DNA of 10,488 nt, taken from contig JAEZAU010000158.1 of NCBI GenBank assembly GCA_023430325.1, forward strand, positions 1 through 10,488, written 5' to 3'. Shown in pieces: positions 9,101 to 10,488 of the stretch. The notes beneath the pieces are model-generated. The model saw only the letters and a list, made by a program, of their open reading frames with translations, ran no database searches and was not told where the DNA came from. The stretch's first letter is position 1. Each line of letters opens with the position of its first letter. Source of the DNA: Bacteroidota bacterium. Lineage in GTDB: Bacteria > Bacteroidota > Bacteroidia > Flavobacteriales_F > PHOS-HE28. A program made the translations under genes and the position numbers.

Positions 9101-9377
9101 TGTCGCACAATTGGGAGAGCTCGGTACCTCCGGTGGTGGTCACCGTAAGATTCCGGTTGCCGCAGGGGCTGGTGAGTTGAAGGTTGTAGCTGGGGTCTAC
9201 GTTGATACCGGCGCAATCGCGGTAAACGACCAGGCTTATGCGGTACTGGTTGGGGCCTATGCATTCCCAATAGATCTCGCCGCCTGACATATGCGTGGCC
9301 GAAGCGCCAAGACCCATGAGAAGAAGCAATAGCGTGACCAGCGACCTTACGGTGGGGGGGAGGTTTAAGCGGTCCAT
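3135..9377 (-). CDS. Giant SprB-like repeat adhesin with T9SS C-terminal sorting domain
   Basis: This is a predicted cell-surface protein of 2080 residues. The start at 9377 is chosen because it gives a clean signal peptide (residues 1-27, LVTLLLLLMGLGASA); an upstream ATG at 9434 would add 19 charged residues before it. Residues 28-393 form an N-terminal region beginning THMSGGEIYWECIG, common in Bacteroidota adhesins, with a cadherin/Ig-like stretch around DPMTGEINFTLNTAGNW. Residues 394-1583 hold five super-repeats of about 237-239 residues, then a sixth SprB-type module (about 1584-1658). A diverged Ig-like region and two PKD-like domains follow (about 1827-1979, the second with WSFGDGG). 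The last 100 residues, from ITIPNAFTPNPEGGG through FNRWGELVFES to LTLIR, are a gliding-motility type (type B) T9SS sorting domain. It is first in an operon with the PorP/SprF gene. Roles in adhesion or gliding are inferred; no enzymatic domain was seen. Confidence 0.93.
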   Translation of the reverse strand: MDRLNLPPTVRSLVTLLLLLMGLGASATHMSGGEIYWECIGPNQYRISLVVYRDCAGINVDPSYNLQLTSPCGNRNLTVTTTGGTELSQLCDIELPNSTCNGGTLPGIQQYIYTGVITLPSCNSWSIRWTNIYRNNAIVNLTNPGTREMFIEAVLNNAAEPCNDSPVFTNVAIPYVCLGYPVTYSYGAFDPEADSVSYQLIGARMAGGNPIPYVVPYTPTVPIPGLTLDPMTGEINFTLNTAGNWVVVVRVNQYNSAGQLIGTIMRDMQFVAYPCSNVPPDAATGLIDNLTGSATQVGPRAVQVCESGDFCFDMEISDVNATNVLEAFSNIQQNLPGATFSYTGTNPITAHVCWNAQNSTSGFYAFIVNVNDGACPIPAFQTYVYSVQVLPGVYADLEVQNETCLGAGDGSISAVVTAGTAPYTYDWNTGNTEATVYGDPGDYSVTIEDANGCVSHLLTGTIGVDAYPNEANAGMDQTLCAEEMPVQLQGSIVNATTAQWTGGNGQFTGTGLDLQYVPTAEEIQAGSVILTLTTTDNTSCPPASDDVLITFLNSFQDVTVTATDATCYNSSDGSATVTPDQNWFNYQWNDPAAQTTATASDLAPGDYEVTIISDEGCEITVPVTIGPSVPLVITQIDVTNETCLGVGDGSLTASVIGGTEPYSYEWSNGGSEATTYATSGTYSVLVIDAMGCATAVSEATIGADALPNEANAGADVVMCGSSIQLSGSVVNAAGGTWSGGSGTFSGNELLSDYTPTSDEIAAGSVTLTLTTVGNDACPAATDDVLVQIPNSFANGTTTATDASCFDVADGSASYSPADPTFTYLWNDPSAQTTATATGLGAGSYNVLVTDQYGCSITLTAVIGPAAPIAIASMDVIDETCLGSGDGSATVSVSGGTAPYIYMWSTGDTTASIIAGSGTYTVSVTDLNNCTAAVTDAVIGAQAQPNIANAGPDQISCPESLPVILSGSVTNATSGSWSGGTGTFSGNWDVATYTPSADEIAAGTVTLTLTTVGNTNCPANSDDITIDLPNSFANGTVTTVDATCFDLMNGSASFSPADPAFTYLWNDPAAQTTATATDLGAGAYDVLVTDQYGCTITLPAIIGPAAPIAITSIDVIDETCLGNGNGSATVNITGGSAPYFINWSTGSISNTITATSGTYTVSITDQNNCTPVMADAIIGAQAQPNTVDAGIDQIVCMDAFPVQLSAAVTNADSAVWSGGSEIFNGDWDQATYMPSTADVTAGSVTLTLTSIGNTNCPQVTDQVILTFPNSFANGSVSTTDASCYELSNGTATFTPNDPDFTYLWNDPASQTTATATGLAPGLHQVTVTDQFGCSETFTGAIGPASALAIANLSSSNESCLGMGDGSAMVTVNGGTAPYNYSWSNGANGPSIIATSGTYTVSITDANGCLPVTGDVTIVPTGIPNVADAGSDAIACMNSYPILVNGTVQNATSGTWSGGSGAFTNNGLSAEYWPTIAEITAGSVDLVLTTVGNNTCPPASDTVRITLSNSFLTASITSSSTTCNGAGDGSLTFSPADPTFSYVWNVPGGNGATISGLSAGDYTVTVTDQYGCDTTLTGTITDIPQLVISNVSTNDVTCFGGTNGSAAIAVNGGTAPYSITWSNGSDGDAISGLIAGGYSANIADANGCTTAADIVIGQPDAIVLSAIVPDTVCANIPVPLIGQAQGGHGGYTFTWTGIGTGDTIMHEFTTGQFVVLTVVDSMGCTAEPYLGSVNVIDLTTADLDVFGDTVVCAGQMVTVGAAVNDYDGYYTLNWPELQQIGTGPFTFPLNTSQTLHVIVSNTCGQTVMDSIQLAIDAPPAYALPAILAQGCAPLTVQFPAVQLSNVTWVWDLGNGQTSTTAAPNVTYGTGNHTVTLTISTPSGCTSSASTSTSQIIAAPTPVAAFTASAWSTDLTNANIFFSDLSSGNITTYSWSFGDGGTSGQQNPSHVYDDFGTFQVELTVQNEMGCSSTAANLVEITLDHDITIPNAFTPNPEGGGGVYDPLSMSNDVFYAFVKNVAEFRMRVFNRWGELVFESEDVKIGWDGFYRGELSPQDVYVVQMWAKFVDGREIMKLSDLTLIR
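4628..8199 (-). repeat. Five tandem super-repeats of about 717 bp within the adhesin gene
   Basis: Unit edges, approximate and in coding order, are 8199-7492, 7491-6781, 6780-6062, 6061-5345 and 5344-4628. Each encodes three modules. Module a is SprB-like (ETCLG.GDGS...GGTAPY.Y.WS.G...GTY.V.VTD.NGC). Module b runs PN.ANAG.D...C...L.GSV.NATSG.WSGG.GTFSG...YTPS.DEIAAGSVTLTLTTVGN..CP. Module c runs NSFANG...DASC...GSASFSPADP.FTYLWNDPAAQTTATATGL. The word TGGTCTGTG recurs at 7592, 6881, 6164 and 5447, giving periods of 711, 717 and 717 bp. Units 2-4 are closest to each other; units 1 and 5 have diverged. A sixth module a follows alone. Confidence 0.88.
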
Positions 9378-9471
9378 CACAGGCGCTCTTACGAAGGGCC
9401 CGCTCCAACGGTTACGAGGTTCCGATCGGAGCATGGCGTTCCAAGCATCGATCGGCTATCGGCAGGATCGC

Positions 9472-9479
9472 TATATTTG
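9472..9479 (+). promoter_or_regulatory. -7 promoter element of tRNA-Ser
   Basis: TATATTTG is a perfect match to the Bacteroidota -7 consensus TAnnTTTG. It lies 24 bases before the mature tRNA 5' end, so a transcript would start near 9485 with a short leader removed by RNase P. No convincing -33 TTG was found at 17-23 bases upstream. The adhesin gene is transcribed away from the same intergenic region. Confidence 0.6.
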
Positions 9480-9503
9480 CCGCCCCGCAGCGTGCGGGCA
9501 CTT

Positions 9504-9594
<91 letters not shown>

Positions 9595-9596
9595 GG

Positions 9597-9629
9597 AAAG
9601 CCGTTGATCGTTCGATCGGCGGCTTTTTT
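9597..9629 (+). terminator. Intrinsic terminator of tRNA-Ser
   Basis: AAAGCCGTTGATC (9597-9609) pairs with GATCGGCGGCTTT (9614-9626) around a GTTC loop, using two G-U wobbles. A run of six T residues occupies 9624-9629. It starts four bases after the tRNA 3' end. This is a textbook factor-independent terminator for the tRNA transcript. Confidence 0.9.
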
Positions 9630-9631
9630 AT

Positions 9632-9730
9632 TTGGGCGAATTCCTGTCAGGGCGTGGCTACGCCTGCAACTCCTCGCTGCGCTGCGGGGTTTACGGCTGC
9701 GCCACTTACGCAGATCGCGTCCCTTTCGGA
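9632..9730 (-). repeat. Dispersed extragenic repeat, copy B
   Basis: On the minus strand this reads, in order, GATCTGCGTAAGTGGCG, an ACCCCGCAGCGCAGCGAGGA middle, TTGCAGGCG, and CCTGACAGGAATTCGCCC. The same order and near-identical outer blocks are seen in copy A at 1-98 on the plus strand. It begins almost directly after the T-tract of the tRNA terminator, much as copy D follows the T-run after argS. The middle contains short GC-rich self-complementary words and could form a hairpin. It does not encode a conserved protein. Confidence 0.75.
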
Positions 9731-9811
9731 GTTATATATGGCAATGGATCGTGATTTTCACTATACTCGCTGAAGATGAGATGATCAAGGCTTCGGCCAT
9801 AGGAGGAAATA

Positions 9812-9827
9812 TGCGAAGATCTTCGCA
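9812..9827. promoter_or_regulatory. Perfect 16-bp palindrome upstream of the lipoprotein gene
   Basis: TGCGAAGATCTTCGCA is identical to its own reverse complement and ends 30 bases before the lipoprotein ATG. A second palindrome, CAGTTAACTG, lies at 9834-9843. Such symmetry near a gene start suits a dimeric regulator's operator. An RNA hairpin with a 6-bp stem and GATC loop is the alternative. The palindrome also overlaps a nine-codon reading frame (9811-9840) preceded by AGGAGG at 9801-9806. No regulator is encoded nearby. Confidence 0.4.
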
Positions 9828-9857
9828 AACATTCAGTTAACTGTAACCTTTCAAAAA

Positions 9858-10232
9858 ATGCGTGTAGCAATCCTCGCATTCGTATTAAGCATATTTATTA
9901 TAAGTTGTAACAAAATTCAACTTGTTGAAGCAGATCTTAAATATACTGATCTTCCAAAAGAGGTGAAGAAACATATATTCGAAGACCAATTTGTAGACTT
10001 GAATAATCCGAAAAAATATAAAGAGGAGTCTAGGAAAACATTTTTGCCGTGGATATATGAAACGCGACTTGTAAGATTAACAGACAACAAATCCTATAAA
10101 ATTGATTTCAATAAGGAATATCGAAGCTTAACATTAATCATTATAGATGATTTCCTATATACAACTAACGATTATAATGTTTACGAACAAGATAGTGTTA
10201 AATATACTTTCTCCAAATATATGATAAAATAA
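9858..10232 (+). CDS. Small predicted lipoprotein of unknown function
   Basis: The product is 124 residues. The N-terminus MRVAILAFVLSIFIISC is a short hydrophobic signal ending in a lipobox-like IISC, with Cys17 as the likely lipidation site, so export and membrane anchoring are predicted. The mature part is highly charged and rich in Lys, Asp, Tyr and Asn. It contains a short beta-type stretch (YRSLTLIIIDDFLYTTNDYNVY). I do not recognise a family. The gene is clearly more AT-rich than argS and the adhesin operon and uses A/T-ending codons, which suggests acquisition from elsewhere. It stands alone between repeat copies B and C. The ATG at 9858 is the first codon giving a complete signal sequence. 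No strong Shine-Dalgarno precedes it; the spacer is A-rich (TTTCAAAAAATG), a common Bacteroidota arrangement. Confidence 0.75.
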   Translation: MRVAILAFVLSIFIISCNKIQLVEADLKYTDLPKEVKKHIFEDQFVDLNNPKKYKEESRKTFLPWIYETRLVRLTDNKSYKIDFNKEYRSLTLIIIDDFLYTTNDYNVYEQDSVKYTFSKYMIK

Positions 10233-10240
10233 AGGCTACA

Positions 10241-10373
10241 GCTAACACTGCACAAAACGCCATTGCTTGATTTGTCATCGCAGAAACTACTCAGGTAATT
10301 GAAAAATTTCGTTCCTTAGAAGCTTAATATCTAACATTCACGCAACGAGAGTTTGTGCGATAACGTTAACGCT
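10241..10373. repeat. Bipartite imperfect inverted repeat after the lipoprotein gene
   Basis: The left arm GCTAAC (10241-10246) plus GCACAAA (10250-10256) faces the right arm TTTGTGC (10352-10358) plus GTTAACGC (10365-10372). The inner boxes pair over seven bases, and the outer boxes pair as GCTAAC with GTTA..GC around a two-base bulge. About 95 mostly AT-rich bases lie between. The layout of two box pairs with AAC/GTT outer boxes resembles an integron attC recombination site, but the boxes do not fully fit the RYYYAAC/GTTRRRY consensus. No integrase is in the window. Confidence 0.35.
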
Positions 10374-10434
10374 TCCGTCATTTCGAGATACAGCGGGTGC
10401 TCCGGTCGATCCACAAATGATCAAGCCCGGTCCA

Positions 10435-10488
10435 GATCTGCGAAAGGGATAGCAGTGGAAAGCCCGCAAGAGCGCGCAGCGATCGCGG
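10435..10488 (+). repeat. Dispersed extragenic repeat, copy C (cut by window end)
   Basis: The sequence starts GATCTGCG like copies A and B. It continues with GCAGTGGAAAGCCCGCAA, which is closest to copy D (GCAGTGGATACCCCGCAA), then a GCGCGCAGCGATCGCGG middle able to form a hairpin. The second half lies beyond the window. It shares the orientation of copy A. The bases before it, 10374-10434, hold no recognisable gene. Confidence 0.5.

Noticed and set aside
3598..9287. Many plus-strand open frames opposite the adhesin repeats, and minus-strand ones in other frames
   Set aside because: They recur with the 717-bp period because the underlying gene repeats. They are shadows of the repeat-coding sequence.
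9421..9430. Palindrome TCCGATCGGA between the adhesin gene and tRNA-Ser
   Set aside because: It is ten bases built on the very frequent local word GATCGG, with no second copy in a matching position. This is insufficient to call an operator.
9738..9773. Short frame MAMDRDFHYTR, reminiscent of the N-terminus of small GIY-YIG proteins
   Set aside because: It is eleven codons with no continuation in any frame, too short to call a gene remnant.
9604..9840. 78-codon plus-strand open frame after the tRNA
   Set aside because: It runs through the terminator hairpin and repeat copy B, has a poor start, and its translation shows no family resemblance. Only its last nine codons are mentioned, as a possible leader peptide.

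Overview
The window looks like a chromosomal segment of a Bacteroidota bacterium, most likely a fairly GC-rich Flavobacteriales lineage. The signs are a gliding-motility type adhesin ending in a type IX secretion (T9SS) sorting domain, an adjoining PorP/SprF outer-membrane partner, an arginyl-tRNA synthetase of Bacteroidota type, and a TAnnTTTG promoter element before a tRNA gene. The lineage is inferred from gene content only.

Layout. Bases 1-201 hold a dispersed repeat element (copy A) and an imperfect inverted repeat in front of argS. argS (202-1998, + strand) carries an odd four-unit octamer tandem repeat in its coding sequence. Bases 1999-2133 separate argS from a convergent gene and are almost filled by a second copy of the repeat (copy D). 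On the minus strand, 9377 down to 2134 is a two-gene operon: a 2080-residue SprB-like repeat adhesin followed, with a 4-base ATGA overlap, by a PorP/SprF family protein. Divergent from it is tRNA-Ser(GCT) at 9504-9593, with its own promoter element and a strong intrinsic terminator. Copy B of the repeat follows directly. Next comes an AT-rich islet (about 9837-10370) with a small predicted lipoprotein and a bipartite inverted repeat downstream. The window ends inside a fourth repeat copy (C).

How the genes work together. The adhesin and PorP/SprF protein form a recognisable surface-secretion pair. The adhesin would enter the periplasm through its signal peptide and be exported by the T9SS through its C-terminal domain. 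It would be displayed as a long chain of Ig/PKD-like modules, with the PorP/SprF protein acting in its export or anchoring. argS and tRNA-Ser are housekeeping genes. The islet looks acquired.

The least ordinary features are the repeat family found beside every transcription unit, the octamer repeat inside an essential gene, the roughly 717-bp super-repeats of the adhesin, and the cassette-like AT-rich islet with a perfect 16-bp palindrome just upstream. None of these amounts to a proven new system.
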